Positions 26,256 to 34,587 of a stretch of 64,000 bases of DNA are shown in pieces. The notes beneath the pieces are model-generated. The model was given only the letters and a program-made list of their open reading frames with translations, was not told where the DNA came from and ran no database searches. The stretch's first letter is position 1, and each line of letters begins with the position of its first letter. The translations under genes were made by a program, and so were the position numbers. The stretch spans positions 5,332,001 to 5,396,000 of the forward strand of contig NZ_CP092497.1 in assembly GCF_022479115.1 (NCBI RefSeq), written 5' to 3'. Source of the stretch: Amycolatopsis sp. EV170708-02-1. Lineage in GTDB: Bacteria > Actinomycetota > Actinomycetes > Mycobacteriales > Pseudonocardiaceae.

Positions 26256-26958
26256 GGTTCAGGACATCAACGTCCACTACGGGAAGATCGCCGCGCTCAA
26301 GGGAATGAGCATCGAGGTCGGCGAGGGTGAGATCGTTTCGCTCATCGGGGCCAACGGCGCAGGCAAGACCACGACGCTGAAGACGATCTCGGGCCTGCGT
26401 CCGCTGACCAGCGGCCGGATCCTCTTCGACGGCAAGGACATCTCGAAGACGCCCGGCCACAAACGGGTCGAGCTCGGGATCGGCCAGTCACCGGAAGGCC
26501 GGGGCGTGTTCCCCGGGATGACGGTGCAGGAGAACCTCCTGATGGGTGCCTACACCCGCAAGGACGATCTGAAGGCCGACCTCGACGAGGTCTACGAGCT
26601 GTTCCCGCGGCTGAACGAACGCAAGACCCAGTTCGGCGGCACGATGTCCGGTGGCGAGCAGCAGATGATCGCCATCGGCCGCGCGCTGATGACCAAGCCC
26701 AAGGTGCTGCTGCTCGACGAGCCGTCCATGGGCCTGGCGCCGATGCTGATCGCGCAGATCTTCGACATCATCCGCGAGATCAACAAACGCGGGACCACGG
26801 TCCTGCTGGTGGAGCAGAACGCGCAGCAGGCGCTGAAGCTCTCCGACCGCGCGTACGTGCTGGAGACCGGTCAAGTGGTCAAGAGCGCCCGCGGTGCCGA
26901 GCTGCTGGACGACCCGCAGGTGCGGGCCGCCTACCTCGGTGGCGACCTGGGCGTCTGA
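26245..26958 (+). CDS. livF: branched-chain amino acid ABC transporter ATP-binding protein LivF
   Basis: A 237-residue ABC ATPase with Walker A GANGAGKTT, signature MSGGEQQMIAIGRAL and Walker B VLLLDEPSMGLAP. It is the last gene of the operon, overlaps livG by 11 bp and is followed by a terminator at 26971-27000. With LivG it powers uptake of branched-chain amino acids or related compounds. Confidence 0.94.
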   Translation: MLLEVQDINVHYGKIAALKGMSIEVGEGEIVSLIGANGAGKTTTLKTISGLRPLTSGRILFDGKDISKTPGHKRVELGIGQSPEGRGVFPGMTVQENLLMGAYTRKDDLKADLDEVYELFPRLNERKTQFGGTMSGGEQQMIAIGRALMTKPKVLLLDEPSMGLAPMLIAQIFDIIREINKRGTTVLLVEQNAQQALKLSDRAYVLETGQVVKSARGAELLDDPQVRAAYLGGDLGV

Positions 26959-26970
26959 CGCCTTTCGAGA

Positions 26971-27000
26971 AGGGCCCCGTCGCTTCCGCGGCGGGGCCCT
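26971..27000 (+). terminator. liv operon terminator
   Basis: A stem of 13 pairs (AGGGCCCCG...CGGGGCCCT with inner TCGC/GCGG) and loop TTCC lies 12 bp after livF and is followed by TTT. It lies at the convergent junction with the lipoprotein gene and may serve both strands. Confidence 0.8.
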
Positions 27001-27003
27001 TTC

Positions 27004-27540
27004 TCATGCCAGCTTGATGTCGGTGCCCTTGAGGTTCTTCATGTCGGTCAGCGTCGGACCGCCGAAAGCGCGTAGCACCGCGGGTTTCGCCTCCTTGGGA
27101 AGGTCGAAGTAGAGGTCGAACTCGACCCGCACACCGCGCCCCAGCTCGAACTTGTCCGGCTGCCGTTTGATCGTCATCGCCTGGTTGTCGACCGCGATCA
27201 CCGCGCCGGAATCGGTGACCAGCTGCTGGCGCCGGGTGTCGAAGAGGATGCCGGACACCCCCTTGCCCGTGACCACCAGCCGGAGCCGGACGAACTGCCC
27301 CTTCGCCTCGAACTCGGTGTGACTGCCGGTGAGGCTGTGCAGCCCGGCGGCCAGCCCGATGAGGGAGAACTCGGTCTCCCCGTTGAGCGCGGGCGGCAGG
27401 TGCAGCGCGGTCTCGTCCGGGCGGACTTCTCGCGCGGGGAGATCGTAGACGGGTTTGGCGGGTGGCTGGTCTTGCCCGGCGGAGCACCCGGCGAGCAGGA
27501 GAGCGGCTGTCGCGAGAGCCCCAACGATTCCGATGCGCAC
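27004..27540 (-). CDS. putative lipoprotein, DUF4352-like
   Basis: A 178-residue predicted lipoprotein with a short signal peptide and lipobox LLAGC, followed by a Pro-rich linker and a beta-sandwich-like domain (TEFEAKGQFVRLRLVV, then FDLYFDLP). The pattern resembles DUF4352-type extracellular domains, whose function is not known. The start is GTG. It is divergent from the LysR gene, with 38 bp between. Confidence 0.7.
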   Translation of the reverse strand: MRIGIVGALATAALLLAGCSAGQDQPPAKPVYDLPAREVRPDETALHLPPALNGETEFSLIGLAAGLHSLTGSHTEFEAKGQFVRLRLVVTGKGVSGILFDTRRQQLVTDSGAVIAVDNQAMTIKRQPDKFELGRGVRVEFDLYFDLPKEAKPAVLRAFGGPTLTDMKNLKGTDIKLA

Positions 27541-27578
27541 CCCGTCGATTCTGCCCCGTCCCGGGCTAATCTGCGGCT

Positions 27579-28400
27579 GTGGAGTTACGACGTCTTCGAT
27601 ATCTGTGCGCCGTGGCGGAGGAAGGGCATCTCACCCGTGCCGCGGAGCGCCTCGGCATCCGGTCGTCGTCGCTCAGCCAGCAGATCATCGCGTTGGAACG
27701 GGAGCTGGACGCCACGCTGTTCGTCCGCACTCAGGCGGGGATGACGCCGACCGCCGCCGCGCTGGCGCTGCTCCCCCACGCCCGCCGGATGCTGGAGGAG
27801 GCCGAACTCGGCGCACGGGCCGTCCGCGACACCGTCGGCCGGCCGCTCCGCGTCGGCGTGACACCGGGCGCCCCGGCGGCGGTATTTCCAGCCCTGTACG
27901 CGGAAGCGGTGGAGATCGAGGACCTCTCCGCGGCACGGCAGCTCGAACTCCTCCGCCGCGGCGCGCTCGACGCCGGTCTGCTCGCTCTTCCGGAGGAGGT
28001 GGACGGCCTGCGGGTGGCCGTCGTGAGCGAGAGGCCGCTGGGTGTGCTCGTCGCGGCTACCCACCCGCTGGCCCGGCTGGACACCGTGGGCTGGGAAGAC
28101 CTCGCCGGGCTGGACCTCCTTCTGTACGAACGGAAGCTCGCCCCGGGGTATCACGACGCGCTGCTCGCGGACTGCGCGGCGGCGGGCTGGCGGCCGGCTC
28201 ACGTACGCGCCGGGCCGCCGCGCCGGTCGTTGTTCGTCGGCGAATTGCGGTACGGCGGGGACGTCGTCGCCTTGCGCCCCGAGGAAGAACCGGCCGAAGG
28301 TCTGCGACGGCTGACGCTGCGGGAGGCGCCTGTCGTCCGGCACGCGCTCGTATGGGATCCGGCGCACGAGTCCTCCGATCGGATCGCGGCGCTGGTGTGA
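27579..28400 (+). CDS. LysR family transcriptional regulator (short)
   Basis: A 273-residue LysR-type regulator. The helix-turn-helix is typical (EEGHLTRAAERLGIRSSSLS, about residues 15-35), and the effector domain is somewhat shorter than the usual 300 residues. The start is GTG 27579. Possible targets are the divergent lipoprotein or the downstream DUF6506 gene; no operator is evident in the 38-bp intergenic space. Confidence 0.85.
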   Translation: MELRRLRYLCAVAEEGHLTRAAERLGIRSSSLSQQIIALERELDATLFVRTQAGMTPTAAALALLPHARRMLEEAELGARAVRDTVGRPLRVGVTPGAPAAVFPALYAEAVEIEDLSAARQLELLRRGALDAGLLALPEEVDGLRVAVVSERPLGVLVAATHPLARLDTVGWEDLAGLDLLLYERKLAPGYHDALLADCAAAGWRPAHVRAGPPRRSLFVGELRYGGDVVALRPEEEPAEGLRRLTLREAPVVRHALVWDPAHESSDRIAALV

Positions 28401-28541
28401 CGGCGCCCACAAAGGGGTTTCCGCGCTGCCCGCCCGGCCTCTCCTGTTCGGTGCCGCCGAACGGCCGTCCGGATCCGCCTCGTGGACGGCACTCTCGTTT
28501 CGCGATTACCTCACGGTGTTCGACAACGGAGGAGGATCGTC

Positions 28542-28844
28542 ATGCGACAGTGGGGTTTCGTGTACTTGGCCGACGGCTGCGACCCGGCACGGGATGTGTC
28601 CCGTGTGGACAGTGGGGAATGCCTGACGGTGCTGATCGGGGTCGGCCGCGTAGACCAGGTCGTCGCCGCGGCCCGGCGGCTGGTCGGCGAAGGGGCGCAG
28701 CTGATCGAGCTGTGCGGCGCGTTCGGTCCCGTGTGGACGGCGCGGGTGATCGAAGCCGTGGGTAGCGAGGTTCCGGTCGGGAGCGTCATGTACGGCGCCG
28801 AAGCCACGAAACAGCTCCACGACCTGTTCGGCCTCGGGGCCTAG
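28542..28844 (+). CDS. DUF6506 family protein
   Basis: A 100-residue cytoplasmic protein with a conserved core ARRLVGEGAQLIELCGAFGP and a PVGSVMYG segment, which I recognise as the DUF6506 family of unknown function. The ATG start follows GGAGGA by 6 bases. Its stop overlaps the stop of the convergent MarR gene by three bases. Confidence 0.75.
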   Translation: MRQWGFVYLADGCDPARDVSRVDSGECLTVLIGVGRVDQVVAAARRLVGEGAQLIELCGAFGPVWTARVIEAVGSEVPVGSVMYGAEATKQLHDLFGLGA

Positions 28845-29320
28845 CAGTCGTCGGTGTGCGCGGCCCCGAGGCAGGCGGCGGGCTCGGCGTGCCCCGCCGC
28901 CTGGTACAGCAGGCTGTACAGCGTCTCGCGCTGGTCCTTGTCGAGCCCGCCGAGCACCTCGTCCTCGACTCCGGCGAGGGCGAACTCGGCTTTGACGAGC
29001 TGTTTGGCGCCGACGTCGGTGAGTTCGACGATATGCCGCCGCCGGTCCCGCGGTGACCGCCTGCGTTCGATCAGGTTCGCGGACTCGAGGTCGTTCAGCA
29101 GCCCGACGACGTTCGTGCTGTCCATCTCCAGCGTTTTCGCGAGGTCCTGCTGCGAACAGCCGCCGAGGTCACGCAGCACGGTCAGCGCGACGAGATGCCG
29201 CGGCCGCAGGCCGAGCGGGGCCAGCACGGTCTCGCTGCGCGACCGGATGCGGCGGGTGACGTGGTCGAGCAGCGCGCCGCAACGGTGCGGGGGCTGGTTC
29301 ACGACCGGGAGCTCGGACAC
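28841..29320 (-). CDS. MarR family transcriptional regulator
   Basis: A 159-residue MarR-type regulator. The winged helix-turn-helix lies at about residues 45-110 (CSQQDLAKTLEMDSTNVVGLL, then wing RSPRDRRRHIVELT). The C terminus carries two Cys residues (ACLG...DDC), which could be redox-sensing. It is divergent from an azoreductase gene. Two overlapping palindromes in the 83-bp gap are likely operators, so it probably represses the azoreductase in response to quinones or aromatic electrophiles (family-based inference). GTG start. Confidence 0.88.
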   Translation of the reverse strand: MSELPVVNQPPHRCGALLDHVTRRIRSRSETVLAPLGLRPRHLVALTVLRDLGGCSQQDLAKTLEMDSTNVVGLLNDLESANLIERRRSPRDRRRHIVELTDVGAKQLVKAEFALAGVEDEVLGGLDKDQRETLYSLLYQAAGHAEPAACLGAAHTDDC

Positions 29321-29365
29321 CGGTCAAGTGTACGTTCCTTCATGATGACCGCCACAGCACCAATG

Positions 29366-29399
29366 GTTTGCGTTACACAAACTATCTGTGCAAGATAGT
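29366..29399. promoter_or_regulatory. predicted MarR operators between marR and azoR
   Basis: Two inverted repeats overlap by two bases: GTTTG-N7-CAAAC (29366-29382) and ACTATCT-N5-AGATAGT (29381-29399). They lie immediately before the azoreductase start at 29404 and within the divergent control region. Confidence 0.65.
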
Positions 29400-29403
29400 C
29401 GGT

Positions 29404-30045
29404 ATGACGAACCTGCTGCACATCGACTCGAGCATCACGGGCGAGCACTCGATCAGCCGCCGCCTCACCGCGCGTGCCGCCGCGGCCTGGCGCGCCGCGC
29501 ATCCGGACGGCACCGTCACCTACCGCGACCTGGGCACCGATCCGTTGCCGCATCTGGGCGCGGCCGCCAACGAGGCCAAGGCGACACCGCCGGAGCAGCA
29601 CACCCCGGAGCAGGCCGCGGCCTGGCGGCTCATCAAGGAGCTCGTCGACGAGGTGAAGGCGGCCGACACGATCCTGCTGGGCCTGCCGCTGTACAACTTC
29701 GGCCCGCCGAGCACGGTCAAGGCCTGGGTGGACCACCTGATCGCGCCGGGATTGTCGGTCAACATGGACACCAGGGAAGGCCTGCTCAGGGGCCGAGACT
29801 TCATCGTCGTGACCGCACGCGGCGGCGGCTACGGAGAAGGCACCCCACGCGAGGGCTGGGACCACGCGCAGGCGTGGATCCCGCACGGCATCTCGCTGAC
29901 CGGCCTCGAACCGCGGTTCGTCACCGCCGAGCTGACCATGGCGATGGTCAATCCGGCGATGGCGGAGCTGATCCCGCTGGCCGAGGCCAGCCAGGCCGAG
30001 GCCGAACGAGCCATCGACGCTTTGTGGACGCCCGTCGCGGCCTGA
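29404..30045 (+). CDS. azoR: FMN-dependent NADH-azoreductase
   Basis: A 213-residue flavodoxin-fold NAD(P)H-dependent quinone reductase/azoreductase. The N-terminal LLHIDSSITGEHSISRRLT is the FMN-phosphate loop, LPLYNFGPPSTVKAWVDH the flavin-binding segment, and TARGGGYGEGTP the last FMN contact. It reduces quinones and azo compounds in the cytoplasm. I chose ATG 29404 because the family starts there; an earlier in-frame ATG at 29368 lies inside the operator. A palindrome follows immediately after the stop. Confidence 0.9.
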   Translation: MTNLLHIDSSITGEHSISRRLTARAAAAWRAAHPDGTVTYRDLGTDPLPHLGAAANEAKATPPEQHTPEQAAAWRLIKELVDEVKAADTILLGLPLYNFGPPSTVKAWVDHLIAPGLSVNMDTREGLLRGRDFIVVTARGGGYGEGTPREGWDHAQAWIPHGISLTGLEPRFVTAELTMAMVNPAMAELIPLAEASQAEAERAIDALWTPVAA

Positions 30046-30091
30046 CTCGTGAGTGGTAAGGACGGTTCTAGCCGTCCTTACCACTCACGAG
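30046..30091. repeat. CGTGAGTGG-type palindrome, copy 2
   Basis: A near-perfect hairpin of about 22 bp (30046-30067 with 30070-30091, one G-U pair at the centre). Outer arms are CTCGTGAGTGG and CCACTCACGAG. It fills the gap between the convergent azoreductase and GH31 genes and probably terminates both. Same family as 16411-16452 and 52424-52469. Confidence 0.9.
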
Positions 30092-30094
30092 GAC

Positions 30095-33000
30095 TCAGCC
30101 GATACCGGCGGCGAACACGTGCATCGCGGTGTTCGACGGCAAGGTCACCGCGACGACCTCCTTGCCCGCAGTCAGCGGGACCGAGTTCGCGAACACCCGG
30201 TACGGCGTGGTCGGGTACGCGGCCCCCGTGCGGGTGTTCTTGCCCAGCACGGTCGCCACCGTGGTCGCGCCGTATTGGGCCGGATCGGCGCAGCACCAGT
30301 TGGGGAACCCGAGTTCGGCCTGGCTGGTACTGCCATCGGCGTAGCGGACGACGACCGTGCCCTTCGCCGTGCCGGTACCGGTTCCCGCCAGCACCAGCTT
30401 GGCGCCCGTACCCCGCACCGCGATCGTCTGACCGGACGCGAGCACGTTGTCCTTCTGTCCCGAACCGGTCTGCGGCCACGTCAGCTGCGCACCGAGCGCG
30501 GAGAAGCCCGTACCAGGCTTGAGCCCCGCCTCAGCGAGCCCTTCCGCCCGGAAACTGCTGCCGCCACCGTCGATGTCCCCCACCGCGACATGGGCCGTGT
30601 CGGTCACGCCGACGTTGCCGTACGCCGCGGCCAGCGAACCGTGCGGGACGGTGACCGTCACCGAGTCGGTGACTCGGTTCTCCCCGAGCCGCGCCTGGTA
30701 CGACGCCGACGCGGTGAGCTGGTAGTCGTCCGGCTTGATCCCCGCGTCCGGCGTGACCTTCACCGGGACCTGGACGGTCTTGCCGGGCATCACCAGTCGC
30801 GGACCGGCGGGTACCTCGGCGCGGAAGCCGTTGGCGGGCAAGGAGAACGAGACGTCCCGGACCGGCAACGGCGTGCCATTGGTGAAGCTCAACGTGCCCG
30901 TCGCGGTCTGCCCGGGGCCGGCGACCGCCGGGACGGACAGGGTGACCGAGCCGTTGCGGTCTTCGGGGAAGATCCCGCCGACGGCACTCGTGCCGAACAG
31001 CCGGACGTCCTGACGTTCACCAGCGCCGATCTTGCCGGTCTTGACCCGCGCGACCCCGCCGGTGGCCGGATCGAACCACCAGCCCGACGGTGCCGCGTCC
31101 AGCTCGGCCTTGCTGCCGTACTGCCGAAGGATCGAGTTCCCCGCCAGTACCGTCGCCGGCTTGCTTCCCGTGTGGACTGTCAGCTGGTAGTTCCGCGACG
31201 CGGGCTTCCCGGTGTAGGAACCGGAACTGGCGCCGATCCCGACCGTCACCGTGCCCAGGCCGGACGTCGGCGCGTCGACGGTGAACGTCTGCTTCGCCTG
31301 GTCGCCGTTCTTGTAGGCGCGAGTCACGCCGTCGTCTTCGGTGAGCGTGAACGAACCCTTGCCCTGCGGGTAGACGTCGAGATCGAGCACGCCCTTGTCC
31401 CGCGTCTGCCACGACTTCGTGCCTTCGGCCCACATCGGCACCACGGCACCGGCGCGGACGAAGAGCGGCAACGTGTCGAGCGGCGCGTCGTAACCGTCCA
31501 CAGTGGTCGGACCGGTGTAGGTCTTGCCGCTCCAGTAGTCGACCCAGGTGCCCTTCGGCAGGTAGATGCCGTTGCGGACGGTGGAGTTCTCGTACACCGG
31601 CGCGACCAGGAAGTCCTTGCCGGAGAGGAACTCGTACTTCGCCTTCTCGCCCCACACGTTCGGGTCGTCGGGGTATTCGAGTGCCAGCGGGCGGACCTGG
31701 CCGACGCCGGTCTTGTGCGCCTCCACCGAATGGCTGTAGGTGTAAGGCAGCAGCCGCTCCTTGAGCAGCAGGTACTTGCGGTTGATCGAGGTGTACGGCT
31801 CGCCGTACCGCCACGGCTGCTTGTCCGACGCGGCCCAGCCGTCCATCGTCATCGAGACCGGAAGGAAGGCCTTCCACTGCAGGTCGCGGACATAGGTCTG
31901 CGGGCTGCCGCCGAAGATGCCGTCGATGTCGCCGGTGTTGTACGCGATCCCCGACGTCGTGGCGCCGGCGTAGGTCGGGATCTGCCACTTGATGTAGTCG
32001 TAGGAACCGGCCTGGTCGCCGCTCCACAGCACGCCGCAGCGCTGCGCGCCCGCCCAGCTGACCGGTGTCCAGACGAAGCCGCGCGCGTCGCTGTTGTCCT
32101 CGATGCCCTTGTGCGCGGTGTCGCAGGCGTCCAGCGCGAACTGGTAGCCCGGGCCGACCCACGCGACGTCGAGTTTGCGGACCCGCACGCCGGCCTTGAC
32201 CTCTTCGACCTGGTTCGGCACGCCGTTCTCGGTCCACAGGCCCAGCTGCATGTTGTTCTTGCGCAGGCCTTCGCCGGTCTGCTGGAGGTTCTCGTATCCG
32301 CAGCCGTAGCCGTCGTTCACGAGCATCCAGCCGTTGGGCATCCCGTGCTCGGTGTACCCCTCCGCGATCTTCACCGCGTCCAGCGTGTGCCGCTCACCTC
32401 GGTTGGCGTTGTGCAGGTAGCAGTCGGCGTCGCCGTGTTCGAGCCCGTAGAGCGGTGGCAGGAAAGGCTTCCCCACCAGATCGGTGTAGCCGGTGATGAC
32501 GTCCTTGAGCCCGTCGCCGACGACGTACGTCGCGTCGAAGCGGCGCTCGTCGTGCGTGGTGCGCACCGGCTCGGTGAAGGCGTAGGTGCCTTGCGCGAAG
32601 GTGTTGCGCAGCACGCCGTATCCCGCCGTGGAGGCGTAGAACGGCTGCGAATTCGGGGCACCGCCGTCGTTCCAGTTGTAGTCGGCGAAGATCCGGATCG
32701 TCTGGTCGCGGTGGCTGAAGCGGCCGTTCTGCTCGCCGCCGCCGACGAACTGTTCGGTCGCCGTCCGGGCGAGGGTTTGCGTGGTCTGCTTGCCGGTCCA
32801 GGACAGCGGCGCCGACTCCTCCCAGAGCCGCTTGCGGTCCGCGCCGTCGTACAACGCGAGCCGCAGCGGGTGTTTGTACGCCCGCAACGTCGCCTTGGCC
32901 GTGGAAACCGCCCAGTAGCCGCCCTTGTCGACCGTTTTGGGCGTGACCGGGCCGCCGGTGCGCGGCAGGACGATCTTGCTCCCCGCCGGGTCGGTGAACG

Positions 33001-33229
33001 TGCCGTCCGGCGCCAGCCAGACCCGGACGGCGCCTTCGGCCGGGAAGCCGACGCGCACCGCGGCGCTTCCCGACTTCAGCGTGACCGTGGGGCCTTCGGC
33101 GGAGATCCCGGTCAGATCGCCGAGCCTGCCGGACGCCGCGTCGGCCGGATCGGCGTGGGCGGCGACCGGGGAAAGCCCGAGAAGGGCCACTGCGGCCAAA
33201 CAACTCAGGGATTGCGCAACTCTGCTCAT
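30095..33229 (-). CDS. secreted GH31 family alpha-glycosidase with NEW3-type domain
   Basis: A 1044-residue secreted protein: signal peptide (1-27, cleavage after AHA), N-terminal beta domain, GH31 TIM barrel (about 250-640), then beta domains including a NEW3-like region (about 755-850) and a C-terminal NPCBM-like module. The probable nucleophile is Asp354 (RKLDVAWVG) and the acid/base Asp405 (LWSGDQAG). The barrel layout resembles GH31 enzymes acting on alpha-galactosides or alpha-GalNAc rather than the plain alpha-glucosidases, but I cannot fix specificity. ATG 33229 is chosen for AAAGG upstream and the good signal peptide. It carries the TGCRY repeats of the nearby sugar operon. Confidence 0.85.
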   Translation of the reverse strand: MSRVAQSLSCLAAVALLGLSPVAAHADPADAASGRLGDLTGISAEGPTVTLKSGSAAVRVGFPAEGAVRVWLAPDGTFTDPAGSKIVLPRTGGPVTPKTVDKGGYWAVSTAKATLRAYKHPLRLALYDGADRKRLWEESAPLSWTGKQTTQTLARTATEQFVGGGEQNGRFSHRDQTIRIFADYNWNDGGAPNSQPFYASTAGYGVLRNTFAQGTYAFTEPVRTTHDERRFDATYVVGDGLKDVITGYTDLVGKPFLPPLYGLEHGDADCYLHNANRGERHTLDAVKIAEGYTEHGMPNGWMLVNDGYGCGYENLQQTGEGLRKNNMQLGLWTENGVPNQVEEVKAGVRVRKLDVAWVGPGYQFALDACDTAHKGIEDNSDARGFVWTPVSWAGAQRCGVLWSGDQAGSYDYIKWQIPTYAGATTSGIAYNTGDIDGIFGGSPQTYVRDLQWKAFLPVSMTMDGWAASDKQPWRYGEPYTSINRKYLLLKERLLPYTYSHSVEAHKTGVGQVRPLALEYPDDPNVWGEKAKYEFLSGKDFLVAPVYENSTVRNGIYLPKGTWVDYWSGKTYTGPTTVDGYDAPLDTLPLFVRAGAVVPMWAEGTKSWQTRDKGVLDLDVYPQGKGSFTLTEDDGVTRAYKNGDQAKQTFTVDAPTSGLGTVTVGIGASSGSYTGKPASRNYQLTVHTGSKPATVLAGNSILRQYGSKAELDAAPSGWWFDPATGGVARVKTGKIGAGERQDVRLFGTSAVGGIFPEDRNGSVTLSVPAVAGPGQTATGTLSFTNGTPLPVRDVSFSLPANGFRAEVPAGPRLVMPGKTVQVPVKVTPDAGIKPDDYQLTASASYQARLGENRVTDSVTVTVPHGSLAAAYGNVGVTDTAHVAVGDIDGGGSSFRAEGLAEAGLKPGTGFSALGAQLTWPQTGSGQKDNVLASGQTIAVRGTGAKLVLAGTGTGTAKGTVVVRYADGSTSQAELGFPNWCCADPAQYGATTVATVLGKNTRTGAAYPTTPYRVFANSVPLTAGKEVVAVTLPSNTAMHVFAAGIG

Positions 33230-33243
33230 TCGAGACACCTTTC

Positions 33244-33290
33244 GCGCATGAATACGCAATAGGGTCTCTGTATAGCGCACGGTTCGCGCA
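33244..33290 (-). promoter_or_regulatory. TGCRY direct-repeat operators upstream of GH31
   Basis: On the minus strand two pairs of half-sites flank the probable -10 (TATACA): TGCGC-N6-TGCGC (33290-33275) and TGCGT-N5-TGCGC (33258-33244). Repeats about 10 bases apart put both half-sites on one DNA face. The same arrangement occurs at 40845-40869, 43598-43612 and 43630-43644. The DeoR protein encoded next door is the likely ligand. Confidence 0.6.
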
Positions 33291-33429
33291 AAGTCATCCG
33301 CCGAAGCGGTGCTGCCGACTTTCGTCGGGTCGGCCGAAGATCCTTATGTCACAACAACGCCTAGCGTCCTGCGCAGTCAGTCCGGCCATGGTGTGCCTGA
33401 GCCGGTGCACAAGACGAAGGCTGGGTGGT

Positions 33430-33471
33430 CGTGAGTGATTAGGAGCGTTAGAACGACCAATATCACTCACG
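33430..33471. repeat. decayed CGTGAGTGG-type palindrome, copy 3
   Basis: The outer 10-bp arms (CGTGAGTGAT with ATCACTCACG) and a 4-bp central stem (CGTT/AACG) are kept. The middle of each arm has diverged, with five or more mismatches. It lies upstream of the GH31 promoter and looks like an old member of the family. Confidence 0.65.
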
Positions 33472-33567
33472 ACGCCGCGCCAAATCGGAGACATGGACAC
33501 CAATCGGACATTCGGCGCCCGACGAGTGTCCCTTGTAGACAGGGACAGCAAGGCCCTCATCCCACGC

Positions 33568-33616
33568 GGTGAAGGGCGGCTTACCCGCGTCACATACGGT
33601 GAAAGTCCCCTTCACC
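33568..33616. repeat. GTGAAGG/CCTTCAC inverted repeat
   Basis: 9-bp arms GGTGAAGGG (33568-33576) and CCCTTCACC (33608-33616), with a 31-base loop. Related in arm sequence to 19889-19915 and 8359-8433. It lies about 60 bp beyond the deoR stop and could terminate the minus-strand deoR transcript. Confidence 0.5.
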
Positions 33617-33675
33617 ACCCTGAGACCAGAAGAACTCAAGACACCGAATTTCTGGCGCAGTACACCTGGTAGAGG

Positions 33676-34461
33676 TCAGACGGCTTGGACCTCGACGCCC
33701 GCGGCCTCGAACGCCCGCAGCACCTTCGGATCGGCGTTGGAATCGGTGACCAGGGCGTGCACCTGCGGCGTCGCGCAGATCCGCGCGAACGCGCGACGGC
33801 CCAGCTTCGAACCGTCGGCGACCGCGACGACGCGTTCCGCCCGCTCGACCATCAGCCGGTTGATACTCGCTTCGCCCTCATGATGCGCGAAGGCCCCTGC
33901 GTCGGCGTCGAACGCGTCGACCCCGAGGAACAGCAGGTCGATCGTCAGTTCGCTGAGCACGCGAGTCGCCAGCGGCCCGCTCAGCTCGAACGACTGCGGA
34001 CGCGCGACCCCGCCGGTGACCACGATCTTCACATGCGGCCGGACCGCGAGTTCGTGCGCGATGTTCAGCGCGTTGGTGACCACGGTCAGCCCCGGCGAAT
34101 CACGGAGACCGGCCAGATCGGACCGCGTCGCCAGCGATCGCGCGACGCCGGCCGTCGTCGTCCCGCCGTTGAGGCCGACCACCATGCCCTGCGCGACGAG
34201 CGCCGCCGCGGCGACGCTGATCCGCTGCTTCTCGGGCACGTGCCGGGCGGTCTTGTACCGCAACGGCAGGTCGTAGGCGAGGTCGTTGGCCACCGCACCA
34301 CCCCTGGTGCGGGTGAGCAGCTGCTGCTCCGCCAGGTGATCGAGGTCGCGCCGGATCGTGGCGGCGGAGACGTTCAGCTCCTCGGCCACGTCCTCGACGT
34401 CGATCTTCTCCCGCTGCCCCAGCAGGTCCAGCAGGGTGCTCAGCCGTTCGTGCCGGGCCAT
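33676..34461 (-). CDS. DeoR family sugar-phosphate-responsive repressor
   Basis: A 261-residue DeoR/GlpR-type repressor. The N-terminal helix-turn-helix (about 5-57; IDVEDVAEELNVSAATIRRDL) is followed by a sugar-phosphate-binding domain with GLNGGTTTAGVAR and VADGSKLGRRAF motifs. Such proteins release DNA when they bind a phosphorylated sugar intermediate, which fits the kinase, aldolase and isomerase of this locus. ATG 34461 follows AGGAG by 9 bases. The likely operator is the helically phased TGCRY repeat found at three promoters of the locus. Confidence 0.9.
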   Translation of the reverse strand: MARHERLSTLLDLLGQREKIDVEDVAEELNVSAATIRRDLDHLAEQQLLTRTRGGAVANDLAYDLPLRYKTARHVPEKQRISVAAAALVAQGMVVGLNGGTTTAGVARSLATRSDLAGLRDSPGLTVVTNALNIAHELAVRPHVKIVVTGGVARPQSFELSGPLATRVLSELTIDLLFLGVDAFDADAGAFAHHEGEASINRLMVERAERVVAVADGSKLGRRAFARICATPQVHALVTDSNADPKVLRAFEAAGVEVQAV

Positions 34462-34587
34462 CGGCGCCACTCCTAGCTCGCTGCGGCCTATCGCGCATAC
34501 CGGTGCGCTGTTGGCCACTGTTTCGAGCAGTATGCTGCATCGCGGTTGTCCGCCGCGAGCGGCACGCCGGTCGAGTGGCCCGGCCGG

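Larger units (their letters stand above)
33230..33675. other. intergenic region between GH31 and deoR
   Basis: This 446-bp gap contains the GH31 promoter and repeat operators (33244-33290), a decayed CGTGAGTGG palindrome (33430-33471) and a GTGAAGG hairpin (33568-33616). A TATACA -10 candidate lies at 33274-33269 on the minus strand. I see no gene. Confidence 0.6.

Noticed and set aside
30053..33262. Open frame of 1069 codons antisense to the GH31 gene
   Set aside because: The GH31 protein has signal peptide, catalytic motifs and ribosome binding site on the minus strand; the plus frame has none and also runs through a palindromic repeat.
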